Shown here one piece after another: positions 24,990-35,244 of a DNA stretch of 64,000 nt (positions are counted from its first letter, which is position 1; each line of letters starts with the position of its first letter). Below the pieces are notes generated by a model. The model had not been told where the DNA came from and did not search any database. It was given only the letters and a program-made list of their open reading frames with translations. Origin of the DNA: Burkholderia cepacia ATCC 25416 (GTDB lineage Bacteria > Pseudomonadota > Gammaproteobacteria > Burkholderiales > Burkholderiaceae); assembly GCF_001411495.1 (NCBI RefSeq), contig NZ_CP012983.1, forward strand, positions 868,001 through 932,000. The letters are read 5' to 3'. Position numbers and translations under genes: made by a program.

Positions 24990-26283
24990 AACGCTGATCG
25001 CCTCCGCGAACGGGTTGCGCATGGGCGCGCTGACCGACGACAAAGGCGTCTGGTCGTTCACGTACGACGCGCAGTGGCCGGCATCGCCACGCGCGTACCC
25101 GCTGTCCCCCGCTTTCCCGCTGCGCGCCGGCACCTTCACCGACACCTCGACCGATCGCCCGGTCCAGTGGTTCTTCGACAACCTGCTGCCGGAAGAAGGC
25201 ATGCGCACGTCGCTTGCGCGCGAGGCCAGGGTCGACGCCGCCGACGCGTGGGGCCTGCTCGCGTACTTCGGGCGCGAATCGGCCGGCGCGCTCACGCTGC
25301 TCGCGCAAGGCGAACAGGAAGCGGCCGGCAGCATGCAGCCGCTCCCGCTCGACGAACTCGAACGCCGCATCCAGGCGATGCCCGAGCGAGCGCTGACGGC
25401 CACCGCGCCCAAGCGCATGTCGGCGGCCGGCGCGCAGCAGAAGCTGCTGCTGATCCTGCGCGGCGACGCGCCGGACTACACGCTGTTCGAGCCGGTCGGC
25501 AGCGAACCGTCGATGCATCTGCTGAAACCGGACATGCGCGCCGCCGGCTATCCGCATTCGGCGATCAACGAGTTCTTCTGCATGAAGCTCGCGAAGCGGA
25601 TGGGCCTCGACGTGCCCGACGTGCACTTTCTGCGCGCGCCGTCCGCATGCTACGTGATCGACCGTTTCGACCGCGATACCGCGTCGGAGCCGGCCGCACG
25701 GCTGCATACGATCGATGCGATGCAGTTGCTGAACTACGATCGCGGCTTCAAGTACCAGCGCGCGAACGCGGAAGAACTCGGCCGCGCGATCGGGCAGACC
25801 AGCACGCGCGCGCTGGCGCGCCTGTCGGTGTTCCGCTGGACGATCTTCAACGTGGTGGTCGGCAACGGCGACGCGCACCTGAAGAACCTGTCGTTCTTCG
25901 TCGACGCGCGCGGCTACCGGCTCGCGCCGTTTTACGACATCGTCAGCACGGTCGTCTATCACACGCCCACGCACCGGCCCGATCATCGCGGCGATCATTG
26001 GCCGCACTGCGAGCTGACGATGCCGCTCGGCGCGGCGGCGCGCTTCGCCGACATCGACCTGGGCGCGCTGGTCGCGTTCGGCCACGCGCTCGGGCTCAGG
26101 GAGAAGGCAGCCGAAAACGAGCTGCGGCGCTTTCTCGAACCGCTCGATCGCAGCGTCGCGCAGACGCTCGACGAAGTGCGCGAGGTCGCGCGCCCCGACG
26201 CCGGGGAAATGCGCCTGCTGAACTCGATCGTCTCGATGCCGATCGCGGAGATGGGCCGCGCGCTGCGGCAGGGGCGCGGGTAA
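24979..26283 (+). CDS. hipA: HipA-like serine/threonine kinase toxin (434 aa)
   Basis: Kinase toxin; Escherichia coli HipA phosphorylates glutamyl-tRNA synthetase and causes growth arrest. All key elements are visible: the N-subdomain PVQWFFDNLLPEEGMR (61-76), the autophosphorylation/glycine loop SAAGAQQK (148-155), HLLKPD with the ATP lysine (K183), the catalytic loop NGDAHLKN (296-303, D298) and the metal Asp in FYDIVS (D320). The toxin therefore looks intact rather than decayed. Full-length, overlapping hipB by 11 bases. Convergent with a LysR gene 92 bases downstream. Confidence 0.88.
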   Translation: MASRTLIASANGLRMGALTDDKGVWSFTYDAQWPASPRAYPLSPAFPLRAGTFTDTSTDRPVQWFFDNLLPEEGMRTSLAREARVDAADAWGLLAYFGRESAGALTLLAQGEQEAAGSMQPLPLDELERRIQAMPERALTATAPKRMSAAGAQQKLLLILRGDAPDYTLFEPVGSEPSMHLLKPDMRAAGYPHSAINEFFCMKLAKRMGLDVPDVHFLRAPSACYVIDRFDRDTASEPAARLHTIDAMQLLNYDRGFKYQRANAEELGRAIGQTSTRALARLSVFRWTIFNVVVGNGDAHLKNLSFFVDARGYRLAPFYDIVSTVVYHTPTHRPDHRGDHWPHCELTMPLGAAARFADIDLGALVAFGHALGLREKAAENELRRFLEPLDRSVAQTLDEVREVARPDAGEMRLLNSIVSMPIAEMGRALRQGRG

Positions 26284-26375
26284 GCGGCCGCGCACGGGTC
26301 GCGTGCCGTCCGCTCACCGCGGCCGATGCCTGACGAACCGGCCCCGGCCCGTGGTGAATGCCCTTCACAGGCTCG

Positions 26376-27413
26376 TCACGCCGCGAGTCCGGTCGGCGAC
26401 GCAACCGCGACATCCGGATTGAACCGGGTCATGCAGTTCAGGTCGAGTGCGCGTATCTGCTCGGTCATGAAGTCGACGAAGATACGAATGCGCGTCGGAA
26501 GATGCTGCCGGCTGAGATAGCAGATATAGTGGCCGCGATCTTCCGGCACATGCTGCGCCAGCGCGACGACGAGTTCGCTCGAAGCGATATGGTCGCGGAT
26601 CTGGTAACCCGCCATCTGCGCGATGCCCGAACCGTTCAGGACCGCACGCAGCACCAGGTCCGCGTCGTTGAACGTCAGCCGCGACTTCGGCAGGTATTTC
26701 TGCACGCGGCCGTCGACGTTGAACTCCCATTCGAATATGCGGCCGCTCGCAAAACGAAAGTTGATGCACTCGTGCCGGCCCAGATCCTCCAGACTCTGCG
26801 GAAGCCCGTGCGCGGCCACATACGACGGCGACGCGCAGAGCGCCATCTGCATCGGGATCAGTTGCCGGGCGATGATGCTCGAATCCTCGATGCGTCCATT
26901 GCGGAACGACACGTCGATTCGTTCGGATACCAGATCGACCGGCCGATCGTCGAGCAGCAGATCGATGACGATGTCGGGGTAGGCTTTCGCAAACGTTTCC
27001 AGCAGCGGCGCAACGATCTTCCGGCCGAAACCCACCGCCGAGCTGATCCGGATGAGGCCGCGCGGCGGCCCCTCCCGCAGTTCCAGCATGTCGTTCATGG
27101 CTTCGACGATCTGCGCCACGCCCTGGTGGCAGTTCTCGAAGAATCGCTGGCCTTCGCAGGTCAGTTCCGTCATGCGCGTGGTCCGCTGGAACAGCCGCGT
27201 ACTCAACTGCGCCTCCAGCTTCTGGACGTTGCGGCTCACGGCCGGCCGACCGACGCCGAGACGTTCGGCGGCCTTGGTAAAGCTCCCCTCGCTCGCCACC
27301 GCGACGAACGCAAGGATGCCCGCGTAGCTTGCACCGAAGCTGGCCGACAATGCGTCGGCGCGCCCTGGCAAGTCGCGACGAACGCCGTGCTCCGACGTAT
27401 CCGATCGATTCAT
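26376..27413 (-). CDS. LysR-family transcriptional regulator (345 aa)
   Basis: LysR protein with an unusually long N-terminal lead of about 28 residues before the winged helix (YAGILAFVAVASEGSFTKAAERLGVGRPAVSRNVQKLEAQLSTRLF). The effector domain starts near residue 115 (GLIRISSAVGFGRKIVAPLL). It lies 79 bases downstream of the NmrA-like gene on the same strand, so it may regulate or be co-transcribed with that gene. The lead could mean that a later start is used, but no better ribosome binding site is apparent. Confidence 0.85.
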   Translation of the reverse strand: MNRSDTSEHGVRRDLPGRADALSASFGASYAGILAFVAVASEGSFTKAAERLGVGRPAVSRNVQKLEAQLSTRLFQRTTRMTELTCEGQRFFENCHQGVAQIVEAMNDMLELREGPPRGLIRISSAVGFGRKIVAPLLETFAKAYPDIVIDLLLDDRPVDLVSERIDVSFRNGRIEDSSIIARQLIPMQMALCASPSYVAAHGLPQSLEDLGRHECINFRFASGRIFEWEFNVDGRVQKYLPKSRLTFNDADLVLRAVLNGSGIAQMAGYQIRDHIASSELVVALAQHVPEDRGHYICYLSRQHLPTRIRIFVDFMTEQIRALDLNCMTRFNPDVAVASPTGLAA

Positions 27414-27492
27414 TTCCGCTGCCCCCAGACATCCCGCCCATCCCGATTGCCCGTCGCAGGCGTACGCCTGCCCCCCACCTTCGACACGCGAA

Positions 27493-28236
27493 TCAGCTTC
27501 CTGCGAGCCACCGGTCCAGGCCGATGGTGCCGAGTCGCGCTGCCCCGAGCGGCACGAGCGATCGTTCCTCGACGCGGCCGCCGTAATAGCGGGCCTCGCG
27601 ATCGGTCACCACCGCACGCGTGTCGCCGACCGACTTCAGGTAGCGCGCGACGATCTCCGCGAACGGCGCGCGATCCGGGCCCGCGATCTCGACCGTGCCG
27701 TTCAGCGGCCCGGCCAGCGCGATCTGCGCGAGCAGCGCCGCGACGTCTTCCGCGGCAATCGGCTGAAACAGTCCGTCGCCGATGCGCACGGTCCCGTCTT
27801 CGGTGCCGGAATCCGCAATGCCGCCGATGAACTCCATGAATTGCGTGGCACGCACGATCGTGTACGGCACGCCGGCCGCCTCGATCGCCTGTTCCTGCGC
27901 GACCTTGGCCGCGAAATAGCCGTTCTCCGGCATCCGGTCGCAGCCGACGATCGACAGCGCGACGTGATGGCGCACGCCTGCGGCCACTTCGGCCTTGCCG
28001 AGATTGCGGGCCGACGTGCGGAAGAAATCCAGCACCGCCTGCGGTTCCCATGACGGCGCGTTCGCGACGTCCACGACGACGTCGGCGTCCGTCAATGCGT
28101 CGGTCAGGCCTTCGCCCGTGATGGAATTGACGCCGGTGCGCGGCGACGCCGCAAGCGCCTGGTGCCCTGCCTCGCCGAGCAACGTGACGACGCGTGAGCC
28201 GATCAGGCCCGAACCACCGATGACAACGATCTTCAT
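27493..28236 (-). CDS. NmrA-like NAD(P)-binding oxidoreductase (247 aa)
   Basis: Atypical short-chain dehydrogenase of the NmrA/NAD(P)H-azoreductase-like group. The glycine motif is VIGGSGLIGSRVV (residues 4-16), followed by DADVVVDVANAPSW near residue 55, and AGVPYTIVRATQFMEFI near residue 125 in place of a catalytic YxxxK. Such proteins sense or use NAD(P)H. Start at the ATG at 28236 behind AGGAG. It is divergent from the MocR-type regulator at 28396, which may control it. Confidence 0.83.
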   Translation of the reverse strand: MKIVVIGGSGLIGSRVVTLLGEAGHQALAASPRTGVNSITGEGLTDALTDADVVVDVANAPSWEPQAVLDFFRTSARNLGKAEVAAGVRHHVALSIVGCDRMPENGYFAAKVAQEQAIEAAGVPYTIVRATQFMEFIGGIADSGTEDGTVRIGDGLFQPIAAEDVAALLAQIALAGPLNGTVEIAGPDRAPFAEIVARYLKSVGDTRAVVTDREARYYGGRVEERSLVPLGAARLGTIGLDRWLAGS

Positions 28237-28395
28237 CGCAAAATCTCCTGACGAAAGGGTTTTCCTGGAACGCGCGCGGCGTGTGACGCTCGCCGCCTCC
28301 GATGAAAACGGTCATGACCGTCGCATCGCATGGCGCAATTGTGGAAGAATCATGTCCTATCCATCAGTGCCAAGAATCGTCGATCGGACTGGTCC

Positions 28396-29946
28396 ATGCC
28401 GTCCGCTCCCGTCGCCCACGAGACCGTGATGCCCGCCCAAACGCCCGCCCTGACCATCGAAATCGACCGGCACCATCAGTTGCCGATCTACCTGCAGATC
28501 TGCGAGCGATTCAGAACCGCGATCGCGGCGGGCCATCTGCGCCCCGGCGATCGCGTGCCCGCGCTGCGCGGCCTCGCGACGCAGCTGAACACGGCGCGCG
28601 GCACCGTCGAGCAGGCGTACACGATCCTGGTCGACGAGGGCTATCTGCAAATGCGCGGCGCGGCCGGCACGTTCGTCTCGCCGTCCCTGCCGAAATCGCT
28701 GACGCGGCCGACGCCCGCGCGCGGCGACGAGCAGGCATGGCGCCCCGACGACGCCCATCTCCGGATGCCGGGCAAGTCGCGCGAGCTTCCGCCTCCGCGC
28801 CGCCCACAGCCGATCGCGGTCGCGCTGAGCGGCGAGCCGCGCCCGTTGCAACCGGGGCTCCCCGCACTGGACGCGTTTCCGCGCAAGGTGTGGCACCGGC
28901 TCGTGTCTCAACGTGCACGCAGCGCCGAACGCGCGTTGCTCGGCTACCCGAATCCGGCCGGCTACCGGCCGCTACGCGAGCACATCGCCACCTATCTCGG
29001 CTTGTCGCGCGGCGTCACCTGCGTGCCGGAACAGGTGTTCATCACCGGCGGTTATCGCGCCACGCTGGAACTCGTGCTGCGCAGCCTCGCGCGGCCGAAC
29101 GATCGCGTATGGTTCGAGGATCCCGGCTACCTGCTGGCCCGCACCTTCCTGTCCGAGACCGGTGTGCAGCTCGTTCCGGTACCGGTGGACGCCGAGGGCA
29201 TCGACGTCGAGCGCGGCAAGCAGCTCGACGCGCACGCGCGCTTCGCGCTGGTGACGCCGTCGCATCAGAGCCCGCTCGGGCACACCCTGTCGCTTGCCCG
29301 GCGCATCGCGCTGCTGGACTGGGCGGAAAAGACGTCGGGCTGGATCGTCGAGGACGACTACGACAGCGAGTTTCGCTATCTCGGCCGCCCGCTGCAGGCG
29401 CTGAAGAGTCTCGACCGCCGGGATCACGTGATCTATTGCAGTACCTTCAGCAAGGCGATGTATCCCGGTTTGCGGCTCGCCTACGCGGTCGTGCCCGAGC
29501 GCGCGGTAGAGCGTGTCGATCGCGTCGCATGCAGCATGAATGCCGGCTCGCCGACCCTGCTGCAGGCCGCCCTGGCGGATTTCATCGAACAGGGGCACTT
29601 TGCCCGGCACCTGAAGCGCATGCGTGCGTTGTACGGCGAGCGGCGCACGCTGATCGTGAACGCATTGCGGCAGGCATTCGGCGAGCGGCTGATCGTCGAG
29701 CTGCCGCCCGGCGGAATCCAGTTCGCGGTGCAGTTCCCGGACGGGCCCGACGGGCCGGTCGACGACGTCGCCGTCGCCGCGCGCGCCCGCGAAGCGGGCC
29801 TTGCGATCCTGCCGCTCTCGATCTGGTATACGAACAGCCACACGCGGCAGACGCCGCGCGGGCTCGTCATCGGGTTCGCGAACATCGTCGATGCGGCCGA
29901 AGCGCACCGTCACGCGCACACGCTGCGCGCGTGCCTGGACCGCTGA
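28396..29946 (+). CDS. MocR/PdxR-type regulator: GntR domain fused to aminotransferase (516 aa)
   Basis: Transcriptional regulator with an N-terminal GntR winged helix (LPIYLQICERFRTAIAAGHLRPGDRVP...LNTARGTVEQAY, about residues 30-90) and a class I aminotransferase-like domain from about 140. The PLP lysine is in CSTFSKAMYPG and the phosphate-binding/aromatic segments GGYRATLEL and WIVEDDYDSEFRY are present, so PLP should bind. Starts at 28330, 28396 and 28432 are possible; none has a strong ribosome binding site. MocR proteins usually control a neighbouring vitamin B6, amino acid or transport gene; here the divergent NmrA-like gene is nearest. Confidence 0.85.
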   Translation: MPSAPVAHETVMPAQTPALTIEIDRHHQLPIYLQICERFRTAIAAGHLRPGDRVPALRGLATQLNTARGTVEQAYTILVDEGYLQMRGAAGTFVSPSLPKSLTRPTPARGDEQAWRPDDAHLRMPGKSRELPPPRRPQPIAVALSGEPRPLQPGLPALDAFPRKVWHRLVSQRARSAERALLGYPNPAGYRPLREHIATYLGLSRGVTCVPEQVFITGGYRATLELVLRSLARPNDRVWFEDPGYLLARTFLSETGVQLVPVPVDAEGIDVERGKQLDAHARFALVTPSHQSPLGHTLSLARRIALLDWAEKTSGWIVEDDYDSEFRYLGRPLQALKSLDRRDHVIYCSTFSKAMYPGLRLAYAVVPERAVERVDRVACSMNAGSPTLLQAALADFIEQGHFARHLKRMRALYGERRTLIVNALRQAFGERLIVELPPGGIQFAVQFPDGPDGPVDDVAVAARAREAGLAILPLSIWYTNSHTRQTPRGLVIGFANIVDAAEAHRHAHTLRACLDR

Positions 29947-30236
29947 CGCACGAATTCGCGGCTGCGCCCGTCGCGCCGGGTTCCGGATTGGTGTCCGACG
30001 GGAAACAGACAATCGCCCTGAACGGCTATACCGCCGCCATGTGCACGCCTCTAGCATGGAAACGTCGTTCTTTCGTGGACGAACCAGGAATCAGGCTGCA
30101 CCGGGCGATTGCCGTATTCGTCATACGATCGCTCGACACCCACCATTCGCGGCAGACGCAATTCGCGTGGGGCGTGCAGCCCCCTTCGCAAGACGTTTCG
30201 ACCGTCGAAGCGCGTCGCTGAACTCGAGCAAGCATC

Positions 30237-30737
30237 ATGGATGACAAGAAGCTGCAGGCCCCCTCGCTGTCTCTCCTCGACAGGTATCGGGGCCGTGACT
30301 TTCAACCCCTTTACACGACGACCGTCACCGTTTCCGGCGGTGAGACGGGACACGGCCGCGCATCCGGCGTGGCCCGCTCCGACGACGGCAATCTCGCGGT
30401 CGACCTGCGCCTGCCCGCCGAGTTCGGCGGGCCCGGCAACGGGACCAATCCGGAGCAGTTGTTCGCGGCAGGGTTCGCCGCGTGCTTCCACGGCGCGCTC
30501 AATCTGCTCGGGAAACGCGCCGAAATGGAGGCCCCCGATACGGCCGTGGAAGTGCAGGTGTCGTTCGGCCGCGACCCGATGGACGGTGGCTTTGCATTGC
30601 TCGTCGACGTTCGGGTGCGGATGCCTGGCGTCGATCGCAGCCTCGCGGAGGAAATGGTCCGCACCGCCGAGCGCCTGTGCCCGTATGCAAAGATGGCGCG
30701 GCAAGGCACCGTCAACATCATGACCGTCGTCGACTGA
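30237..30737 (+). CDS. Organic hydroperoxide resistance (Ohr/OsmC) protein, copy 1 (166 aa)
   Basis: Thiol peroxidase of the Ohr/OsmC family that reduces organic hydroperoxides with lipoylated partners. Both catalytic cysteines are present, in AACFHGAL (C83) and ERLCPYAK (C148), as are TTTVTVSGG and NPEQLFAAGFAACF. At 166 residues it is about 25 longer at the N-terminus than classical Ohr. It is gap-free alignable to the copy at 39564. No ohrR-type MarR regulator is adjacent. The ATG at 30237 lies behind CGAGCAAG. A GC inverted repeat follows. Confidence 0.88.
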   Translation: MDDKKLQAPSLSLLDRYRGRDFQPLYTTTVTVSGGETGHGRASGVARSDDGNLAVDLRLPAEFGGPGNGTNPEQLFAAGFAACFHGALNLLGKRAEMEAPDTAVEVQVSFGRDPMDGGFALLVDVRVRMPGVDRSLAEEMVRTAERLCPYAKMARQGTVNIMTVVD

Positions 30738-30807
30738 ATCGACGCCTTGCGTGCCGCGGCGGCGTCTTGTTCGCCGACACCCTTCAGCCGCCGCCGCGTG
30801 ACTGCAC

Positions 30808-30840
30808 GCCCCGCCGCGCATCTCGTGACACGCGCGGGGC
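30808..30840. terminator. GC inverted repeat between convergent genes
   Basis: GCCCCGC and GCGGGGC arms (7 bp, with further bulged CG pairs inside) in the gap between the Ohr gene and the minus-strand flavoprotein. Bidirectional terminator candidate; no T-run. Confidence 0.4.
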
Positions 30841-30849
30841 GCCGACCGA

Positions 30850-32064
30850 TCAGCCGAACGATGCCAGCGGATTGCCCGCTGCCAGCGCGTCGGCGCGATT
30901 CGGCGCCGGCGGGTAGATCCACTGCGTGTTGATCATCTGCTTGCGCGCCTTTCCTTCCGCGTGCGTCAGTTTGATCTGCCGATCCCAGCCTTCCGAGTAG
31001 ACAGCGCCCCACTCGCCAAGGTCGACGCATGTCGCATAGAACGGCTGGCGGTACGTCAGCGTCGGCACACCGATCAGATCCGCGGCAACGTTGTGTCCGC
31101 CGAATTGCCCCATCACGATCGCGTGCTGACACGACATCAATGCATCGTGCCCGTCGTCGTCGCACCGTGCCCGCGCCACGTCTCCCGCCACGAACACGTG
31201 CGGTGCGTCGGCGACCCGAAGATCGGCCGTGACCGCGACACGTCCGAGCGCATCGAGATGCGACGAGACTTGCGCCGCGAGCGGGCTGGCACGCATTCCG
31301 CCCGCCCAGATCACGGTCATCGCCTCGATATGCGTGCCCGACGCGGTGCGAACACCGTCGGCCGCGATCGACACGACACGCGAACCGAGCACGGCTTCGA
31401 CGCCCAGCGAATCGAAGGCTTCAGCGACGTACGGGCGAGGATTGGGCCCGAGATCGGGACCGATGTCGTCCTGCGCGCCGATCACGACGACTCGGCTCTT
31501 CGCATCCGGGCCAAACCACTCGCGCAATCGCTTGGGCAACTCGGTCGCGACCTCGATACCCGTGAAGCCGCAGCCGACCACCGCGACCGTATTGCGTGCC
31601 GGCGATTCCGGCAGTTTCGCGAGCGCCGCGAAGTGCGCGTCGAGTGCGACCGCGTCCTCGATGCAGTCGACGGAGAACGCGTGTTCCGCGAGCCCCGGCA
31701 CCGGCGGCCTGCTCAGCTTGCTGCCGCTGGTCAGCAACAGCCGGTCATACGCGATCAGGCGCTTCTCGCCGTCGGCGCAAGCAACACCGACCGTCTTCTC
31801 GCGAACGTCGATCTCCTCGACACTGCCCTCGATAAATTTCACGCCGACGGCATCGAGCAGCGGCAGCAGCGGCGCGGCCATTTGCTGCGGCCCGCTTTCG
31901 TACAACCGCGGCCGGATCTGCAATTCCGGCTTCGGGGAAACCAGCGTGATTTCAACGTCACTGCCCGTGACGCCGGCACTGTTCAGCACGCGAGCCGCGC
32001 CCAGTGCGCCCCACACGCCGGCAAAACCGGCACCCACTATCAGGATTTTCTGCGACATGATCAT
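30850..32064 (-). CDS. NDH-2-like FAD/NAD(P)-dependent oxidoreductase (404 aa)
   Basis: Pyridine nucleotide-disulfide-family flavoprotein resembling type II NADH dehydrogenase. FAD motif ILIVGAGFAGVWGALGAAR (residues 6-24) and NAD(P) motif VAVVGCGFTGIEVATELPKRL near residue 170; the third motif HVFVAGDVARARCDD lies near 300 and PQQMAAPLLPLLDAVG near 75. No redox-active CxxC is visible, which argues against a disulfide reductase. No membrane segment, so it would attach peripherally. Starts at 32064 or 32058 (MSQKIL) are equally plausible behind GAGGG. Confidence 0.83.
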   Translation of the reverse strand: MIMSQKILIVGAGFAGVWGALGAARVLNSAGVTGSDVEITLVSPKPELQIRPRLYESGPQQMAAPLLPLLDAVGVKFIEGSVEEIDVREKTVGVACADGEKRLIAYDRLLLTSGSKLSRPPVPGLAEHAFSVDCIEDAVALDAHFAALAKLPESPARNTVAVVGCGFTGIEVATELPKRLREWFGPDAKSRVVVIGAQDDIGPDLGPNPRPYVAEAFDSLGVEAVLGSRVVSIAADGVRTASGTHIEAMTVIWAGGMRASPLAAQVSSHLDALGRVAVTADLRVADAPHVFVAGDVARARCDDDGHDALMSCQHAIVMGQFGGHNVAADLIGVPTLTYRQPFYATCVDLGEWGAVYSEGWDRQIKLTHAEGKARKQMINTQWIYPPAPNRADALAAGNPLASFG

Positions 32065-32284
32065 TGCCCTCGGTTGATGTCGACCGCGGCCATCCGCCGC
32101 GCGAAATCATCGTAGGGGGATGCTGCCGCGTGCAGTAGATCCGCAACCGTGCTCACGATGTTGCCTCTGCGGCACCAATCGATCGCATGTCACCGGAATC
32201 GATCGCAGGCATGATGTGCGGCGAAGTTCGTGCGTTGCTGCCCCCCCTTCGTCACCCACCTGAATCGTCGATGAGGCAAATGAA

Positions 32285-33286
32285 ATGCATCTCGGAAGAT
32301 CGTACAAGCTATCGGAATTCCTGATCTGGACGCGCTGGAAGATCTACGAGCTGCTCATTTTCGGTTCCGTTCCGGTCGTGCTGTACAAGTTCTTTTCGAT
32401 CACGTGGCTGTCGATCCCCCTGACGATCGTGGTGCTCCTCGGCACCGCGACGTCGTTCATCGTCGGCTTCAAGAACGTCCAGACGTACAACCGTGCAGCG
32501 GACGCGCTCGAAATCTGGACCGGCATCCTGAGCAAGAGCCGCCGCTGGGGACAAATTGCGCGCGACTTCGTCGCGGATGAAGAGGTTGCCCGAAAGCTGG
32601 TATACCGCCACCTCGCCTGGCTGACCGCGCTGCGATACGACCTGCGTCGCCCGCGGGTCTGGGAAAGCACGACCAAACGCTACAACGCGGAGTACCGCCG
32701 CTTCTATCGTGTTCCCGAATGGGAAAAGGACATCAGGGAACTGCTGCCCCAATACCTGTCTCCCGCGGAAACGGCGCAGGCGCTGTCGTCCTCCTCCATC
32801 ACGACATGCGTGCTGAGCCTTCAAGGTACGTCGCTCAAGACGCTTTACCTGGCCGGCCAGCTGAATTCGGGTTTTTACATGGAGCTTCAAAAGACGATCG
32901 GGGACTTCGTCGATCTCCAGTCGAGGTCGGAGCGATTCAAGAACTTCCCCTATCCGCGCCAGTACGCGACCGTCAGCTCGCTGTTCGTGCGGTTCTTCTG
33001 CCTTTCGCTTCCGTTCGGTCTTCTGAACGAATTCAATCGATTGAACGACAGCGTGAGCGGCTTCATGCACGGCAACATGGTATGGCTGGTTGTACCGTGC
33101 AGCGTCGCCGTTTCGTGGATGTATACGTCGCTCGAACAGGTAGGCGAAAGCACCGAGAATCCGTTTGAAGGCGGCGCGAACGATGTGCCCATTTCAACGC
33201 TGTGCAGCACGATCGAACGCGACCTGAAGGCGATGCTCGGAGAACACGAAAGCGAATCGTCGAGCCGCACGATCATCGCGCTATAG
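32285..33286 (+). CDS. Bestrophin-like (UPF0187) membrane protein (333 aa)
   Basis: Bacterial bestrophin homologue, a putative anion channel of the inner membrane. It begins [18 protein letters not shown], then two hydrophobic helices ([18 protein letters not shown] and [21 protein letters not shown], about 20-60), the family signature [17 protein letters not shown] (62-78), a cytoplasmic helical part, two more helices near 235-285 and [24 protein letters not shown], the conserved calcium-clasp-like segment, at about 288-311. Codon use is less GC-biased than the neighbours. Standalone gene. Confidence 0.85.
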   Translation: MHLGRSYKLSEFLIWTRWKIYELLIFGSVPVVLYKFFSITWLSIPLTIVVLLGTATSFIVGFKNVQTYNRAADALEIWTGILSKSRRWGQIARDFVADEEVARKLVYRHLAWLTALRYDLRRPRVWESTTKRYNAEYRRFYRVPEWEKDIRELLPQYLSPAETAQALSSSSITTCVLSLQGTSLKTLYLAGQLNSGFYMELQKTIGDFVDLQSRSERFKNFPYPRQYATVSSLFVRFFCLSLPFGLLNEFNRLNDSVSGFMHGNMVWLVVPCSVAVSWMYTSLEQVGESTENPFEGGANDVPISTLCSTIERDLKAMLGEHESESSSRTIIAL

Positions 33287-33656
33287 GGCGTTCAGCGCCT
33301 TTCCGACGCCGCTCGGCACGAATTCACGCTGCACGTGCCGCCGTCGATGCCGTCGTTCGGGCCGCACCGCGTGCCCTGCCGGGCAATCCTCCTTTCGTCG
33401 ATTGTTGTCGCCGAGACAACATGGTGAGGTCCTTCGCGGCGCTACTGCCGCGCGACCACATCGCCTACGCTTGGCGCTGACGGTGGCCGTACATGCTGCC
33501 CGATGCGTTCCGGAGCACAGGGACGACACCGCAAGCACAACGCGCGAAACCACGCGGCGAATCTGCGCCGCGTCGCGTCTTCACGCGTCATTGGTCGCGC
33601 CGGCAAACGCCGTCGCGACGGGTGCCCCCGGCACCTCACCTACCGAGGAACGATCC
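33287..33656. other. Intergenic region upstream of acetoacetate decarboxylase
   Basis: 370 bases between the bestrophin-like gene and the adc operon. It holds GAGGAA in front of the GTG start at 33657. I see no hairpin with a T-run and no coding frame of native bias. Presumably the operon promoter lies here. Confidence 0.45.
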
Positions 33657-34436
33657 GTGACAGAAGAAGATATCCGCAGCAAAGCGTTCGCGATGCCCGT
33701 CCCCAACCCGGCGTATCCGCGTCCGCCCTTCCGCTTCGTCAATCGGGAGTACTTCATCATCTCGTATGAGACGGACCTGGATGCCCTCCGTGCCGCCGTG
33801 CCGGCACCGCTGACGGTCGACCATGCCGTCGTTCACTACGAGTTCATCCGCATGCCCGATTCGTCGGGATTCGGCGACTACACGGAAAGCGGTCAGGTGA
33901 TCTCCGTTCTGGATGCGGACGGCAACCGGGCCAACTTCACGCACTCGATGTACCTCGACGACGAAGGCCCGATCGCAGCCGGACGGGAGATCTGGGGATT
34001 TCCGAAGAAACTGGCCTCGCCCAGGCTCTGCATCGACGGCAAGGACACGCTGCTCGGCACGCTCGACTACGGCACGCAGCGCATCGCCACCGGCACGATG
34101 GGCTACAAGTACCGCGCGCTCGACACGGCAGCGGAGCGCCGCAAGCTCGCCGACACGCCCAACTATCTGCTCAAGGTCATTCCGCACGTCGACGGCTCGG
34201 CGCGCATCTGCGAACTGGTGCGTTTCTTCCTGCGCGACGTCGACGTGATCGGCGCATGGGAGGGGCCCGCCGCGCTCGAGCTGCGTCCGCATGCGCTCGC
34301 ATCGGTTGCCGAACTGCCGGTTCGCAAGGTGATCGGCGCGCGTCACGTCATTGCGAATCTCACACTCGATATCGGCGAAGTCGCCCATGACTACCTCGCC
34401 CCCGCCGAGCCGTTGAAGCTCGCGGTCAACCAGTAA
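33657..34436 (+). CDS. adc: Acetoacetate decarboxylase (259 aa)
   Basis: Decarboxylates acetoacetate to acetone and CO2 through a Schiff base. The catalytic lysine pair is in [14 protein letters not shown] (K117, K118), the family fingerprint, with [15 protein letters not shown] near residue 24 and IWGFPKK preceded by the usual GR. Start is GTG at 33657 with GAGGAA seven bases upstream; no ATG fits. First gene of a tight operon with 3-hydroxybutyrate dehydrogenase (15 bases) and a patatin-like hydrolase (10 bases), a set used for ketone-body and polyhydroxybutyrate turnover. Confidence 0.92.
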   Translation: MTEEDIRSKAFAMPVPNPAYPRPPFRFVNREYFIISYETDLDALRAAVPAPLTVDHAVVHYEFIRMPDSSGFGDYTESGQVISVLDADGNRANFTHSMYLDDEGPIAAGREIWGFPKKLASPRLCIDGKDTLLGTLDYGTQRIATGTMGYKYRALDTAAERRKLADTPNYLLKVIPHVDGSARICELVRFFLRDVDVIGAWEGPAALELRPHALASVAELPVRKVIGARHVIANLTLDIGEVAHDYLAPAEPLKLAVNQ

Positions 34437-34451
34437 GCTCCCGGAGGACAT

Positions 34452-35234
34452 ATGGCACTGAATGACAAGGTCGCGCTCGTAACGGGCGCAGCAAGCGGTA
34501 TCGGCGAAATGTGCGCGCGCAAGCTCGCGGCGGACGGCGCGACGGTCGTGATCGCCGACCTCAATCTCGCGGCAGCACGACAGGTCGCCGACGACATCGT
34601 CGCCGGCGGCGGGAAAGCATCGGCGGTCGCAATGGACGTCACCAGCGAGGAAGCCGTCGATGCGGGCGTGGCCGACACCGTGAACCGGCTGGGCGGCATC
34701 GACGTGCTCGTGTCGAATGCGGGCATCCAGATCGTCAACCGGATCGAGGACTACACGTTCTCCGACTGGAAGAAAATGCTGGCCATTCACCTCGACGGGG
34801 CATTCCTGACGACCCGCGCCGCGCTGCGGCACATGTACGCGTCGAACAAGGGCGGCTCGGTGATCTACATGGGCTCGGTGCATTCGCACGAAGCGTCGCC
34901 GCTGAAGTCCGCCTATGTGACCGCGAAGCACGGGTTGCTCGGCCTCGCGCGCGTCGTCGCGAAAGAAGGCGGGGCGCGCGGCATCCGCGCGAACGTCGTG
35001 TGCCCGGGCTTCGTCAGGACCCCGCTGGTCGACAAGCAGATTCCCGAGCAGGCGAAAGTCCTGGGCATCTCGGAACAGCAGGTCGTCAAGGACGTGATGT
35101 TGAAGGAAACGGTCGACGGCGAATTCACGTCGGTGGCCGACGTCGCGAACACGGTTGCGTTCCTGGCCGGCTTCGAGTCGAACGCACTCACCGGACAATC
35201 GATCGTGGTCAGCCACGGCTGGTTCATGCAGTAA
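34452..35234 (+). CDS. bdhA: 3-Hydroxybutyrate dehydrogenase (260 aa)
   Basis: Classical short-chain dehydrogenase converting D-3-hydroxybutyrate to acetoacetate with NAD. Cofactor motif TGAASGIG (11-18), NAG (89-91), catalytic S142, Y155 and K159 (YVTAK), and the 3-hydroxybutyrate-dehydrogenase-specific [19 protein letters not shown] segment near residue 187. The ATG at 34452 has GGAGG. Its product is the substrate of the preceding adc gene, so the operon can take 3-hydroxybutyrate to acetone or feed acetoacetate back. Confidence 0.92.
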   Translation: MALNDKVALVTGAASGIGEMCARKLAADGATVVIADLNLAAARQVADDIVAGGGKASAVAMDVTSEEAVDAGVADTVNRLGGIDVLVSNAGIQIVNRIEDYTFSDWKKMLAIHLDGAFLTTRAALRHMYASNKGGSVIYMGSVHSHEASPLKSAYVTAKHGLLGLARVVAKEGGARGIRANVVCPGFVRTPLVDKQIPEQAKVLGISEQQVVKDVMLKETVDGEFTSVADVANTVAFLAGFESNALTGQSIVVSHGWFMQ

Positions 35235-35244
35235 GGAGAACACC

